A stretch of 64,000 bases of DNA from Gammaproteobacteria bacterium (GTDB lineage: Bacteria; Pseudomonadota; Gammaproteobacteria; Steroidobacterales; Rariloculaceae): assembly GCA_022826245.1 (NCBI GenBank), contig JAJDVG010000016.1:51044-115043 (forward strand), given 5' to 3'. Under the pieces are notes generated by a model that saw only the letters and a list, made by a program, of their open reading frames with translations, was not told the DNA's origin and did not search any database. The stretch's first letter is position 1. Every line of letters starts with the position of its first letter. The position numbers were made by a program, and so were the translations under genes. Below, piece after piece: positions 16,511 through 25,441 of the stretch.

Positions 16511-19500
16511 ATGACGAGAAAGACTGACGCGGGCTGTCGCCCGAGCATGAGCGTATTGTCCAGAGGGATCGCCGAGGCGCTTCGCCGTCCGTCACCGGGC
16601 AGCCTGAAGACCGGGATTCTCTCGGCGTCCGGTGGCGCCATCATGGGAGTGGCGCTCGCCGTCACACCGGTGACGCCGGCTTCGGCACAGGAAGACGTGC
16701 TCGAGGAGGTCACGGTCACCGGCTCGCGAATTCTGCGCCAGGACTTCACGGCGAACGCACCCATTCAGACTGTCGATGAGCAGCTCTTCGACGAGACGAC
16801 CTCGATTGGCGTCGAGACGATCCTGAACCGCTTGCCGCAGTTTGTTCCGGCCGTCACGCAGTTCACGACCACGGACGTCCAGCAGACGGCCACGAACACC
16901 GTCGGCGCCTCCACCGTGAGCCTGAGAGGTCTCGGGCCGAACCGGAACCTCGTCCTTATCAACGGTCGGCGCGCCATGCCGGTCAATGCGACCATGGTGG
17001 TCGATACGAACTCGATTCCATCTGCCGCCATCGAGCGCGTCGAGGTCATTTCGGGCGGCGCCTCGGCCGTGTACGGTGCAGACGCCGTAGGTGGTGTCGT
17101 CAACTTCATACTCAAGGACGACTACGAGGGCGCCGAAGTCGATATCCGCTTCGGCGACACTCAGCACGGGGGAAGTCAGGAAATCGCGATCTCCGCGCTC
17201 GTCGGCGCCAATATGGCCGACGACCGCGGCAACGTCGTACTTGGCGTTGAGCGCGCGACCCGCGGTATTCAGGAGCGCTGGGAGCGCGACTGGCGGGTCG
17301 AGGACATGCGCAACCCGGCCACCGGCGCAACCGCCTTCTTCTGGGGGTCCGACACCTGGGTCAGCAACGACCGCAATGCCGGTGGCGCGAGATTCGGCAA
17401 CACCCCGAGTCAAGCTGCGGTCGATGCGCTGTTCAATGAGGCGACACCGTTGGCGGGTACAACTCACCCGTCCGGGCGGCCATGGTTGTGGTTCGATGGC
17501 GGAACGGCCGCTACAGCGGGGGGCGTCCTGAACTCTCCCGAAGGCGTACGCTATCTCGTCAACCGCAACTCGGGCACCTTGTATACGGGGCTCATGAACT
17601 CCAGCGGCAGGAACGGCTCCTACCGCTATGAGGGACCTTACGACAACGACTACGGCGGCAACTTCCCGGGCCTGCCGTTCCGCGTCGTCCAGCCCGACGG
17701 CACGATCAAGGAAAACAATTTCTGGCAATGGGCCTCGACGCCCCTCGAGCGCCTGTCCGCGTTCGCGGACGGCCACTTCGATGTGGCCGACGACGTGCGC
17801 GTCACTGCGCAGGCCATGGTCACGCGCACCGAGACGGAAACGAGCCTCGGGCTCACGGCCGACAACATCACGTTCTGGGGCGCGCCGATCCCGTTCGGTA
17901 ACGCGATCTACCGCGGCAACGATGACCCGCATCTCAATATTCCCGATTCGCTCATCGACGTCAACGGCAATGGCATTGCCGACGCCGGCGACATGACGCA
18001 TCCGGACTATCGTCTCGGCGGTCGCTTCGATGTCCAGTGCGATGGCCCTGCCACAGCTTCCATGCCGTGGCTCGACGGGCTGCCGGGTTGCACCGAATCC
18101 GAGGCCTGGCCGACGTCGCCGGAAATCTACAATCTGTTCATGACCCGGCCGAACTCCGAGATGGATCTTTGGGCGAACCGGCCGCCCGATTATCTGCGCG
18201 ATGCGCTCGGCGCCGCACGCTCAAGCACCAACACGCTGACGACGATGAATTTCTCGCTCGGCGTCGAAGGCGACCTGCCGAGCGGCAACGACTTCTGGGA
18301 CATCACCGTCTCGACCGGGCGGACCGACAATATCATCGTCCAGCGCGGTTCATCGCGGATCAGCACCTACCGGGCGATCATGTCGTTCCCGAACTACGGC
18401 CGAAACGCGATCTTCGACCCCAACCCATTCGCCGCGGGCTTCGCCGAGAGTATTCCGACCTGCACCTCGGGCATGCCGATCATCGACGATCGCCGCTTGT
18501 CCGAAGACTGCGCGACGATGTTCTCGCCGGATCTCAAGAACACGAACCAGGTCACGCAGACCATTCTCGAGGCCAATCTTGTCGGCGATCTCATCGAGAT
18601 GCCGGCCGGGCCGCTCGCCTACGCGGCAGGTTACACCTACCGCGAGAACAGTTACGTGTTCGAGCCGGACAATCTCAGCGACAACCAGAATCTAATCGAC
18701 CCGATCGCGGGGCTCTTTCCGAACGAGGACAGCAACGGCGATTTCGATGTCTCTGAGATCTACGGCGAGTTGCTCGTTCCGCTCGTCAATAATGGGCCCA
18801 CGGGTGTCCAGCACCTGAACCTCGAGCTCGGTGCGCGCGTATCGGACTGGAGCATGGAGCAGGTCGGGAACCTGACCACCTACAAGGCGCTGCTCGACTG
18901 GGCCATCACGCCGAACTACCGCGTACGCGGCGGCATCAATCGTGCGTTCCGCGCCCCGAACCTCGGTGAACTCTTCATCGGGCGCACGCAGATCTTCGGC
19001 GGCGGCGGTACGGTTTTCGGAGATCACTGTTCGCAGAACATGAACAATCCCGCGTCGTACAGCGCAACGGCAGGTGGAGGGTCGAGTCCCGAACAGATTG
19101 CACAGACGCTTTCGATCTGCCGGACACTGATGACCGGATCGGGCGCTGCGGAGTACTACGAAAATCGTGAGCTTGCCGATCAACCGACAGGCGGCGGTCT
19201 CGGCATCCGCAACAGCTTCGGCCAACCGGACCTCATGGAAGAGCAAGCCGATACCTTCACGCTCGGCGTCGTCATGAACTTCCACGAGAACTTCACGCTC
19301 ACGGTGGACTACTACACCATCGAGATCGAGGACATGATCGCGCTCGAGTCGGCCGACTCAACGTACGAGCGCTGCCTGAGCATGGCGTTCAACCCGATGG
19401 GCGACCCGAACACCCAGGCCTGTGCACAGATCTGGCGGAACCCGAGTTCGGGCAATGCCGCGAACATCGATTCCTCGTTCACGAACGAGGGTCGGTCGGT

Positions 19501-20056
19501 CATGTCGGGTGTCGACGTGCAGCTCAACTGGTCGAGGGAACTGGGCAACGGCGGTTTCAACCTGAACACCGTCGCCAACTACAACCTCGAGGCCATCACC
19601 CAGGATCGGCCCGGGCTCGACGAGATCGACCATGCCGGCTACAGCAGTTGCGCGCTTCAGATCCAGTGCCAGCGCTACGAGTACCGCCTGTTCACGACCG
19701 CGAGCTACTTCACGGGCCCCTGGACCTTCTCGCTCCGGCACCAGCATTGGCCGAGCCTCGACAATGCGCAGTGCCGCACCAATCGCGAGTCGAACGGCTG
19801 CCTGTACAGCACGAATCCGAGCTACAACCTGTTCGCGTTGACGGTCGGCTACCGGTTCCAGGACCGCTACCGGGTAAGTCTCGGCATCGAGAATCTGCTC
19901 GACGAGGAGCCTCCATGCCTTGGCTACAATCCGTTAGCGAATGGTGGACGCTTCGCGGCGCCCTGCACGCGCGGCGGCGGCTTCGGTGGCACCGGCGCTG
20001 CGGTTTACGACCCGCTCGGTCGCCGCTTCTTCCTGGGCCTGAATATGGAATTCTGA
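16511..20056 (+). CDS. TonB-dependent outer-membrane receptor, paralogue of 1048-4647
   Basis: An ~1181-aa TonB-dependent receptor beginning MTRKTDAGC. AGGGGA lies 8 nt before this ATG; an in-frame ATG seven codons upstream is less likely. It shares with receptor 1 the leader LSRGIAEALRR, signal region, EEVTVTGSRI, plug (SLRGLGPNRNLVLINGRRAM, ASAVYGADAVGGVVNF) and most barrel strands, and ends FFLGLNMEF. The strongest divergence lies in loop segments (around residues 205-300 and 850-910), which usually define ligand specificity, so the copies may take related but different ligands. It is the last gene of the halogenation island and has its own promoter and terminator. No substrate is apparent. 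Confidence 0.95.
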   Translation: MTRKTDAGCRPSMSVLSRGIAEALRRPSPGSLKTGILSASGGAIMGVALAVTPVTPASAQEDVLEEVTVTGSRILRQDFTANAPIQTVDEQLFDETTSIGVETILNRLPQFVPAVTQFTTTDVQQTATNTVGASTVSLRGLGPNRNLVLINGRRAMPVNATMVVDTNSIPSAAIERVEVISGGASAVYGADAVGGVVNFILKDDYEGAEVDIRFGDTQHGGSQEIAISALVGANMADDRGNVVLGVERATRGIQERWERDWRVEDMRNPATGATAFFWGSDTWVSNDRNAGGARFGNTPSQAAVDALFNEATPLAGTTHPSGRPWLWFDGGTAATAGGVLNSPEGVRYLVNRNSGTLYTGLMNSSGRNGSYRYEGPYDNDYGGNFPGLPFRVVQPDGTIKENNFWQWASTPLERLSAFADGHFDVADDVRVTAQAMVTRTETETSLGLTADNITFWGAPIPFGNAIYRGNDDPHLNIPDSLIDVNGNGIADAGDMTHPDYRLGGRFDVQCDGPATASMPWLDGLPGCTESEAWPTSPEIYNLFMTRPNSEMDLWANRPPDYLRDALGAARSSTNTLTTMNFSLGVEGDLPSGNDFWDITVSTGRTDNIIVQRGSSRISTYRAIMSFPNYGRNAIFDPNPFAAGFAESIPTCTSGMPIIDDRRLSEDCATMFSPDLKNTNQVTQTILEANLVGDLIEMPAGPLAYAAGYTYRENSYVFEPDNLSDNQNLIDPIAGLFPNEDSNGDFDVSEIYGELLVPLVNNGPTGVQHLNLELGARVSDWSMEQVGNLTTYKALLDWAITPNYRVRGGINRAFRAPNLGELFIGRTQIFGGGGTVFGDHCSQNMNNPASYSATAGGGSSPEQIAQTLSICRTLMTGSGAAEYYENRELADQPTGGGLGIRNSFGQPDLMEEQADTFTLGVVMNFHENFTLTVDYYTIEIEDMIALESADSTYERCLSMAFNPMGDPNTQACAQIWRNPSSGNAANIDSSFTNEGRSVMSGVDVQLNWSRELGNGGFNLNTVANYNLEAITQDRPGLDEIDHAGYSSCALQIQCQRYEYRLFTTASYFTGPWTFSLRHQHWPSLDNAQCRTNRESNGCLYSTNPSYNLFALTVGYRFQDRYRVSLGIENLLDEEPPCLGYNPLANGGRFAAPCTRGGGFGGTGAAVYDPLGRRFFLGLNMEF

Positions 20057-20079
20057 GCGCTCAGTACGACGAAACCCTT

Positions 20080-20109
20080 GCGGCGGGCCAGTGCCCGCCG
20101 CTTTTTTTT
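20080..20109 (+). terminator. Intrinsic terminator of TonB receptor 2
   Basis: A perfect 9-bp stem GCGGCGGGC/GCCCGCCGC (20080-20088 / 20093-20101), 4-nt loop, then eight T. It closely matches the receptor-1 terminator, so duplication included the 3' end. Confidence 0.92.
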
Positions 20110-20145
20110 GGTTTGGCGCCCAATGCGATTTTGCTGGAGCAACGT

Positions 20146-21021
20146 TCAACTCCGCGCGCGCAGATAGCGCTCGAGCGCTTCCTGCCACGGGGACATGGCC
20201 CCGAACATTGACGAGATCTTGGCATTGTCGAGCACGGTATAGCGTGGGCGCTCGGCGCGCGCGGGGAAGTCGTCGCCGGAGCAGGGCGTTACCGCGGCTT
20301 CGATCCCGGCGCCGCGCACGATTGCGGCGGCGAATTCGAACCAGGTTGCCGATCCCGAGTTGACGACGTGGTGGCAACCCGGCGCGCAGCCTTCAGTGAC
20401 CAAGCGCAGCAGGACGCGGGCAACGTCGGCAGCGGCGGTCGGGGACATCGTCCGGTCGTCGACGGCGCGGATTTCGCCCGTTGACGCGCCGTTGCGAATG
20501 ACGGTCTCGACGAAGTTCCCGCCCCGGCCGCCGAGGCCGGCCGTGCCGAACAGCGACGCGGTCCGCACGACCACGACGTCGTCGGACTCGCGGCACGCAA
20601 GCTTTTCGCCGAGCGCCTTGGACTCGCCATAGACGTTGACCGGTGCGAGCGGCGCGTCTTCGGGCAGCGGCCGGTCGCGCGCGGTATCGCCGCCGAACAC
20701 GTAGTCGGTGCTGATGTGGATGAGGCGCGCCTTCCGGGACGCGCAGACCGCCGCCATCGCCCGAACGGCTTGGGAGTTGACCGCGAACGCAGCGGCGGCA
20801 TCGTCCTCGGCATCATCGACGCGGGTATAGGCCGCACAATTTACGAGAACGTCGAAGCTCCGGTCGCCGAGCGCGTTTTCGACCGCTCCGGGCACTGCGA
20901 CATCTAGTTTGGCGCGCGGTAGCGGCTGCAGTTCGAACGACGAACCGGCCGCGGCATGGAGGCGGCGCACATCGTGCCCGAGTTGGCCGTCGGGGCCGAG
21001 CAGCACTGCCTTCAAGGTCAT
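20146..21021 (-). CDS. rfbD: dTDP-4-dehydrorhamnose reductase (RmlD)
   Basis: A 291-aa short-chain dehydrogenase/reductase of the extended type. It contains LLGPDGQLG as the nucleotide-binding glycine motif, NCAAYTRVDDAE, HISTDYVFGG and catalytic YGESK. The final part has the RmlD-like RPRYTVLDNAKI segment. It reduces dTDP-4-keto-L-rhamnose to dTDP-L-rhamnose, the last step of dTDP-rhamnose synthesis in the cytoplasm. The other steps, rmlB and rmlC, are 4.4 kb away on the opposite strand (25442-27036). No rmlA is present in the window. It is convergent with TonB receptor 2, with the receptor's terminator between them. The glycine motif GPDGQLG differs slightly from the usual GxxGQLG. Confidence 0.93.
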   Translation of the reverse strand: MTLKAVLLGPDGQLGHDVRRLHAAAGSSFELQPLPRAKLDVAVPGAVENALGDRSFDVLVNCAAYTRVDDAEDDAAAAFAVNSQAVRAMAAVCASRKARLIHISTDYVFGGDTARDRPLPEDAPLAPVNVYGESKALGEKLACRESDDVVVVRTASLFGTAGLGGRGGNFVETVIRNGASTGEIRAVDDRTMSPTAAADVARVLLRLVTEGCAPGCHHVVNSGSATWFEFAAAIVRGAGIEAAVTPCSGDDFPARAERPRYTVLDNAKISSMFGAMSPWQEALERYLRARS

Positions 21022-21209
21022 GCGTCGGGTGCGCTGTTTTGCGGGTTGAGCGGCGATTTCTTCATGTACTTTTCGCCTGTCTCGTTATCTCGCTCGACCG
21101 AAGCGCTTCCCGAGCATAAGCCATGAACCGCTCCGTCGTGTCAAGAGCGTCGTTTGTCGGCAGATATCCGTATCATGACAACCCGATATCCGTCAGTTTT
21201 CCTTGCCCA

Positions 21210-22070
21210 ATGGATGAACGGCTGACTCAGGCAAGCCCTGTCGTGGTGATCGGCATGCACCGCTCGGGCACGCGGCTGGCCGCGCAGATTCTCGAGCGGC
21301 TCGGCGTCTTCATGGGCGCCGATCAGCAGGGCGACTCCGAATCGGTCACGTTCATGCTGATCAACGAGGGAATCCTGCACCAGTGCAGTGCGTTCTGGTC
21401 CGAGCCGATGTCGGCGCATTTCGCGCTGTCCCAGCCTGAAATCGCGGAAAACCTTGCTGCGAGCACGCGTCAGACGCTCACGGCGCGGTTCGGCGCTTTC
21501 GTTGGCCAGTCCGGTTGGCGTCCGGCATCGAAGCCGGAGGAATCCCGGCCGTTCGGCTGGAAAGACCCGCGCAACACCTTCACCTTGCCGGTCTGGAAAC
21601 AGATCTTTCCGCATCTGCGTGTCCTGCACATCGTCCGGCACGGCGTCGATGTGGCCGCGAGTCTTGCGCGGCGGCACGCTGCGGCGTTGCGCGAAGCCAC
21701 CGGCGAGCCGGTCCCCGGGGCGCTGACGGTGATTCGGGATCACGCCCTCGGCGTGCTGTCGTCACGGCGCGGCTGGACGCTTGCCGAGGCCCTGACGATG
21801 TGGGAACAGTACGTCGAGAAGGCCCGCGTGGAAATGGCCGAACTGAAGGGACGCGCCCTCGAGATTCGGTTCGAGGATCTGCTCGGGCGGCCAGCCGATG
21901 TCGTTCCGGATATCGCCCGCCTTTGCGGTACCACGACGACCGCGAACGACCCGTCCGTATATCGGGACCTCGCGACCGGCCGTGCGTTCGCCTACAAGCG
22001 CGATACCGATCTGGTGGCGTTTGCGGACACAGCGCGCAAGGTTCTCGAACGACACGGCTACTCGCCCTAG
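21210..22070 (+). CDS. P-loop sulfotransferase family protein
   Basis: A 286-aa protein with the sulfotransferase PAPS-binding 5' loop VVVIGMHRSGTRLAAQIL just after the start and the 3'-phosphate segment VLHIVRHGVDVAASLARR. The acceptor is unknown; neighbouring rhamnose and glycosyltransferase genes make a surface glycan or glycoprotein plausible. An in-frame ATG at 21123 would add 29 residues. That stretch uses rare, AT-rich codons (tca, aga, ata, tat, ttt) unlike the rest and contains no family feature, so I prefer ATG 21210, which puts the P-loop about ten residues from the N-terminus as usual. There is no signal peptide: cytoplasmic. Confidence 0.82.
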   Translation: MDERLTQASPVVVIGMHRSGTRLAAQILERLGVFMGADQQGDSESVTFMLINEGILHQCSAFWSEPMSAHFALSQPEIAENLAASTRQTLTARFGAFVGQSGWRPASKPEESRPFGWKDPRNTFTLPVWKQIFPHLRVLHIVRHGVDVAASLARRHAAALREATGEPVPGALTVIRDHALGVLSSRRGWTLAEALTMWEQYVEKARVEMAELKGRALEIRFEDLLGRPADVVPDIARLCGTTTTANDPSVYRDLATGRAFAYKRDTDLVAFADTARKVLERHGYSP

Positions 22071-22085
22071 CGGTCCGTGGCGGGA

Positions 22086-22094
22086 TGCTATAGT
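22086..22094 (+). promoter_or_regulatory. Extended -10 promoter before the TonB-C-like protein
   Basis: TGCTATAGT fits an extended -10 (TGnTATAnT) in the 92-bp gap upstream of the 22163 gene. No good -35 is visible. Confidence 0.4.
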
Positions 22095-22162
22095 TTGGCA
22101 GGCAGGTCAGGATCCGAACGGGCGCGTGACGGCCGAGGTGCTGATCGGAGGCGCCGGCGCCA

Positions 22163-23449
22163 ATGATTTCATTTGCAGTGCGACACACGCTCAAGGGAAA
22201 GGCCGCGATTGCCACCGCTCTCGTCCCTGCCATGGTCTTTTCGGCCCTTGTTGCGGCGCCACACGCTGCATTTGCCCAAGCGGCGCCGGAATCCGGGTCT
22301 GCGGCGTTGCGAACTGCCCCCGAGGCGACGACGCCCGCCCGATTGTTGCCGGACGCCGATGCTTCCGATCCTGTCGGCGAAGCGATGAACATGGCGCTCC
22401 GTCTCGAGGCCGATGGCGCCCACACTCTGGCAATCGCGGTCGTTGACGAGGCCCTGGCCGATGTTCGTGCGACCTACGGCCTGTACTCCCTCGAACAGGC
22501 GCCATGGCTCGAGCGGCTGATCGCCAACGAGGAGGCACGCGGCAATCTCGCCGGGGCATGGGACCTGGAGCAGGAACTGCTCGAACTCGCGAGGCGTCAT
22601 CCGGACGACATCAGAACCGTGCCTGTGCTTCGCGAGGTCGCCGCCAGGCGTGAGGATATCCTCGTTCGCTATCTCGGCGGCGATTTCCCGGAACAAATCG
22701 TTTTCGGTTGCTATTACTCGCGGTCTCGCGCGTCGTTTCAGGGGCGGAATTGCCGATCCGGGAGCCGCGGAGTGGTGGTGCGCAGACTGCTATCGGAAGT
22801 TCGGCGCTACTATGGCAACGCGGCCGGGATCATTCTGAACCAGGGCCTCGAATACATGGACGAGCTCCGCGAGATCGATCTTGCGCTCGTGCGCAACAGC
22901 TATCGCTTCGGTCACTTCATTGGCTCCTACGAAGTCGGCAGATCCAGCATGGTCCGCCTTGCCGCACTCGACGCCATGAATTCCGAGCCGCTGCTGACCC
23001 GGGTGACATCGCTCGTCGAATTGATCGACTGGGACCTTCTGTTCGTCGAGGGCGCCACGCGCAAAAGCCGTGCGGAACGCACGGACGCGCTGGTCGAACG
23101 GTACGAGCGAGCCCACGCGATGCTCGAGCGCGAAGACACGCCACAGGCGTTGATCGACGAGCTGTTCTCGCCGGCACTTCCGGTCGTGGTTCCGAGCTTT
23201 CTGCCCAACCCCCTGGCAACAACAGAAACACGGCGGACAACGCCTCGATACATTGATGTCGCGTTCGTGGTGACCCGACTGGGTAACGGTGACCGGATCG
23301 AGATACTCGACACTACGCAGAACGCCACCGAGACCGAGCTGGACGACCTCATCGACCTGATCGAGAGCAGCAGATTCCGGTCCCGAGCGACGAACGGCGA
23401 GTTTGTCGACAGCGCGCCGATCGTCGTCCGCTACCATCTGAACAACTGA
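22163..23449 (+). CDS. Secreted helical-repeat protein with TonB-C-like C-terminus
   Basis: A 428-aa exported protein: long signal peptide (KGKAAIATALVPAMVFSALV, cleavage near HAAFAQ), then mainly helical sequence. One segment, AMNMALRLEADGAHTLAIAV through LEQELLELARRHP, resembles TPR-like pairs. Two cysteine pairs (GCYYSRSR and RNCRSG) lie in the middle. The last ~70 residues (PRYIDVAFVVTRLGNGDRIE, SSRFRSRATNGEFV, APIVVRYHLNN) resemble the C-terminal domain of TonB-like energy transducers, but there is no N-terminal TM-anchored Pro-rich stalk. It may be a periplasmic protein using a TonB-C fold. Function unknown. It is a single gene between the sulfotransferase and a convergent glycosyltransferase. 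Confidence 0.75.
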   Translation: MISFAVRHTLKGKAAIATALVPAMVFSALVAAPHAAFAQAAPESGSAALRTAPEATTPARLLPDADASDPVGEAMNMALRLEADGAHTLAIAVVDEALADVRATYGLYSLEQAPWLERLIANEEARGNLAGAWDLEQELLELARRHPDDIRTVPVLREVAARREDILVRYLGGDFPEQIVFGCYYSRSRASFQGRNCRSGSRGVVVRRLLSEVRRYYGNAAGIILNQGLEYMDELREIDLALVRNSYRFGHFIGSYEVGRSSMVRLAALDAMNSEPLLTRVTSLVELIDWDLLFVEGATRKSRAERTDALVERYERAHAMLEREDTPQALIDELFSPALPVVVPSFLPNPLATTETRRTTPRYIDVAFVVTRLGNGDRIEILDTTQNATETELDDLIDLIESSRFRSRATNGEFVDSAPIVVRYHLNN

Positions 23450-23555
23450 CACGCTCTACCGCCTCCCGGAGACAGGCGTGTGCAAAGGTTCGGCTGCACA
23501 TCTGAAGCCTGCTGCAATGGCAAGGGCAGGTGTACTACCAGTCGCTTGAAACCCT

Positions 23556-23584
23556 CGCGCGCAGGGATGCGCGCGTCCTTTATT
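23556..23584. terminator. Possible terminator hairpin between convergent genes
   Basis: A perfect 7-bp stem CGCGCGC/GCGCGCG with loop AGGGAT, followed by a weak T-rich tail TCCTTTATT. It sits at the 3' end of two convergent genes; the T-run is poor, so confidence is limited. Confidence 0.4.
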
Positions 23585-25364
23585 GACCTTCGATCTTTCG
23601 TTGTCCGGCGCTCGCGCACCAGTCGCGCCACATCGTCCTGAACACGTCCTCGACGCCCGCGGTGAACCTGGCCGAGTCCATGATCGGCGAGGATTCGAGC
23701 CGGCCGCGCAGTTCCCGCCGCAGAGCAACGAGTCCCTCGACGTCGCCGATCAGACGTGCCGCCCAATCGAGATATTGCTCCGGGCTACGGGTAACGAGTT
23801 CATCGAGACCGATGTTGGCAAGCAGGCTCGACCCGCCTCTGGATACGGCCGTGCGTCCCGCCAGAGTTACGACGGGCACCCCCATCCAGAGCGCATCGCA
23901 GCTCGTCGTTCCCCCGCCGAACGGAATCGGGTCGAGCGCCACGTCGACTTCCTGCCAGGTCTTCAGATAGTCCACGAACGGCTGCCGGCCGACAAAAGCG
24001 ACGCGTGATTCCTCGATGCCCGCTCGAGCCATGAATCCACGAACGCGCTCGCGATGTTGCCCGGAGCGCGCGTAGAGCAGCAGCCGGGCTTCCGGCACAC
24101 GCTCGAGGAGCTGCATCCAGAGCTCGAGGGTCGGGTCCGTGACCTTGGCGAAATTGTTCAAACAGCCGAAGGTCGGCGGTCCGGGCCGCCTTTCGCTGCC
24201 CGGCAGGCTGTCGGACGGCAGGGGAGGCGTCGAATAGCACCAGTAACAGTCCGGCAAGCGGATCGAGCGCTCGGAATAGTGCCTTTCGTCTTCGCCGGAC
24301 GGATCGAGAAAGCGGTCGGTCAGGCGATAGTCGATCGCGTCCACGCCCGTCGTGCTGCAATAGGCTAGATAGCTGACCTGAACAGGAGCGGGCTTGCGCG
24401 CGAAGACGAGCAGGCGGTTGCGCCCGGAATGCGCGGCAAGGTCGACGAGGATATCGATGCGGTCGGCGCGGATCGTGTCCGCGGCTTGTTCGTCGCTCAG
24501 GTCCGCGATTTCGCGCCAGCGATCGACGCGAGTGCGGATCAGTTTCGTGACGTCGTCCTGCCTCGAGTTGTCGTGGTATGCGATGACTTCGAACGCCTTC
24601 CTGTCGTGATTTTCGAGCAGCGGCAGGAGGAAGCGCGCCACGGGATGTTCGCGAAGGTCCGGTGACACGTAAGCGATGCGCAGCCGCCGCCCGGGTTCGG
24701 GAGCGTTGCCGTGCGCACGCCGTTCGGACGCGAGCGGAACGACATGCCGTTCGGCCCACTCGCGGTGTTCTCGCGAGATATCGGCCGGTCCGTATTCGGG
24801 ATGGTAGTGGACCGTCAGCAGCAGGTTGCTGTGCAACATCGACATGTCCGGGCGCAGCGCTATGGCGCGCCGATAGGCGGCGATCGCGTCGTCGAGCTCG
24901 CCGCGATCCTTGAGAATGTTGCCGAGGTTGTTGTGCGGCTCAGCGTATTGCGCGTTGAGTGCGATCGCCTGCCGATAGCAAGCCTCGGCTTCGGAGTGTC
25001 GATCCTGTTCCTCGTGAATGCGGCCAAGGTTGTTCACGGGCTCCGCGTCCTGCGCATCGAGATCGATGGCGGTCTCGTAGGCGCTGGCGGCGTCCTCGAT
25101 GCGTCCCAGGCGCTCGAGCACCTGGCCGAGATTGTTACGATAGACTGCCCCGTCCGGACGAAGCGCCACTGCTCGTTCGATCAATGCGAGCGCCGGCTCC
25201 GGGTTGCCCGTCTGCAGCGCGATGACGCCGAGCAGGTGCAGCGAATCCGCATGCCCGGGCTGTACCTGAAGGATTTCCCGGTAAGCTCGCTCCGCTTCGG
25301 CCAGGCGACCGGACCGATGGCGCCGCAGCGCCAGCGCGAAGGCTTCCTCGACATTCAGCGGCAT
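23580..25364 (-). CDS. TPR protein with SPINDLY-type O-GlcNAc transferase domain (GT41)
   Basis: A 594-aa protein. Residues 1 to ~170 are consecutive TPRs (for example HADSLHLLGVIALQTGNPEP, AVYRNNLGQVLERLGRIEDA, AEPHNNLGNILKDRGELDDA). The rest is a Glyco_transf_41 catalytic region: LRIAYVSPDLREHPVARFLL, DILVDLAAHSGRNRLLVFAR, PVQVSYLAYCSTTGVDAIDY, FGCLNNFAKVTDP, VALDPIPFGGGTTSCDALWM, VPVVTLAG and SRGGSSLLANIGLDELV. The family transfers a sugar from UDP-GlcNAc (or another donor) to protein Ser/Thr, or serves glycan assembly in bacteria. The start MPLNVEEAF avoids overlap with rmlB; an upstream in-frame start at 25451 would overlap it. It is divergent from rmlB, in keeping with a surface-glycosylation locus. 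Confidence 0.9.
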   Translation of the reverse strand: MPLNVEEAFALALRRHRSGRLAEAERAYREILQVQPGHADSLHLLGVIALQTGNPEPALALIERAVALRPDGAVYRNNLGQVLERLGRIEDAASAYETAIDLDAQDAEPVNNLGRIHEEQDRHSEAEACYRQAIALNAQYAEPHNNLGNILKDRGELDDAIAAYRRAIALRPDMSMLHSNLLLTVHYHPEYGPADISREHREWAERHVVPLASERRAHGNAPEPGRRLRIAYVSPDLREHPVARFLLPLLENHDRKAFEVIAYHDNSRQDDVTKLIRTRVDRWREIADLSDEQAADTIRADRIDILVDLAAHSGRNRLLVFARKPAPVQVSYLAYCSTTGVDAIDYRLTDRFLDPSGEDERHYSERSIRLPDCYWCYSTPPLPSDSLPGSERRPGPPTFGCLNNFAKVTDPTLELWMQLLERVPEARLLLYARSGQHRERVRGFMARAGIEESRVAFVGRQPFVDYLKTWQEVDVALDPIPFGGGTTSCDALWMGVPVVTLAGRTAVSRGGSSLLANIGLDELVTRSPEQYLDWAARLIGDVEGLVALRRELRGRLESSPIMDSARFTAGVEDVFRTMWRDWCASAGQRKIEGQ

Positions 25365-25441
25365 GGCTCGTCGGGCCGGTCTGGGAGGCGTGTCGCGATG
25401 GCGCGTATCATTGCCGGGTTCAAGCCGGGGATGATATTCGA

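Noticed and set aside
16592..18001. A 469-residue reverse-strand open frame inside TonB receptor 2
   Set aside because: Antisense of a well-recognised receptor; similar long antisense frames occur in receptor 1 and the FG-GAP genes and reflect high GC at third positions. No family features.
21123..21209. N-terminal extension of the sulfotransferase to 21123
   Set aside because: Codons in this stretch are AT-rich and rare compared with the gene, and the P-loop would be displaced from its usual position.
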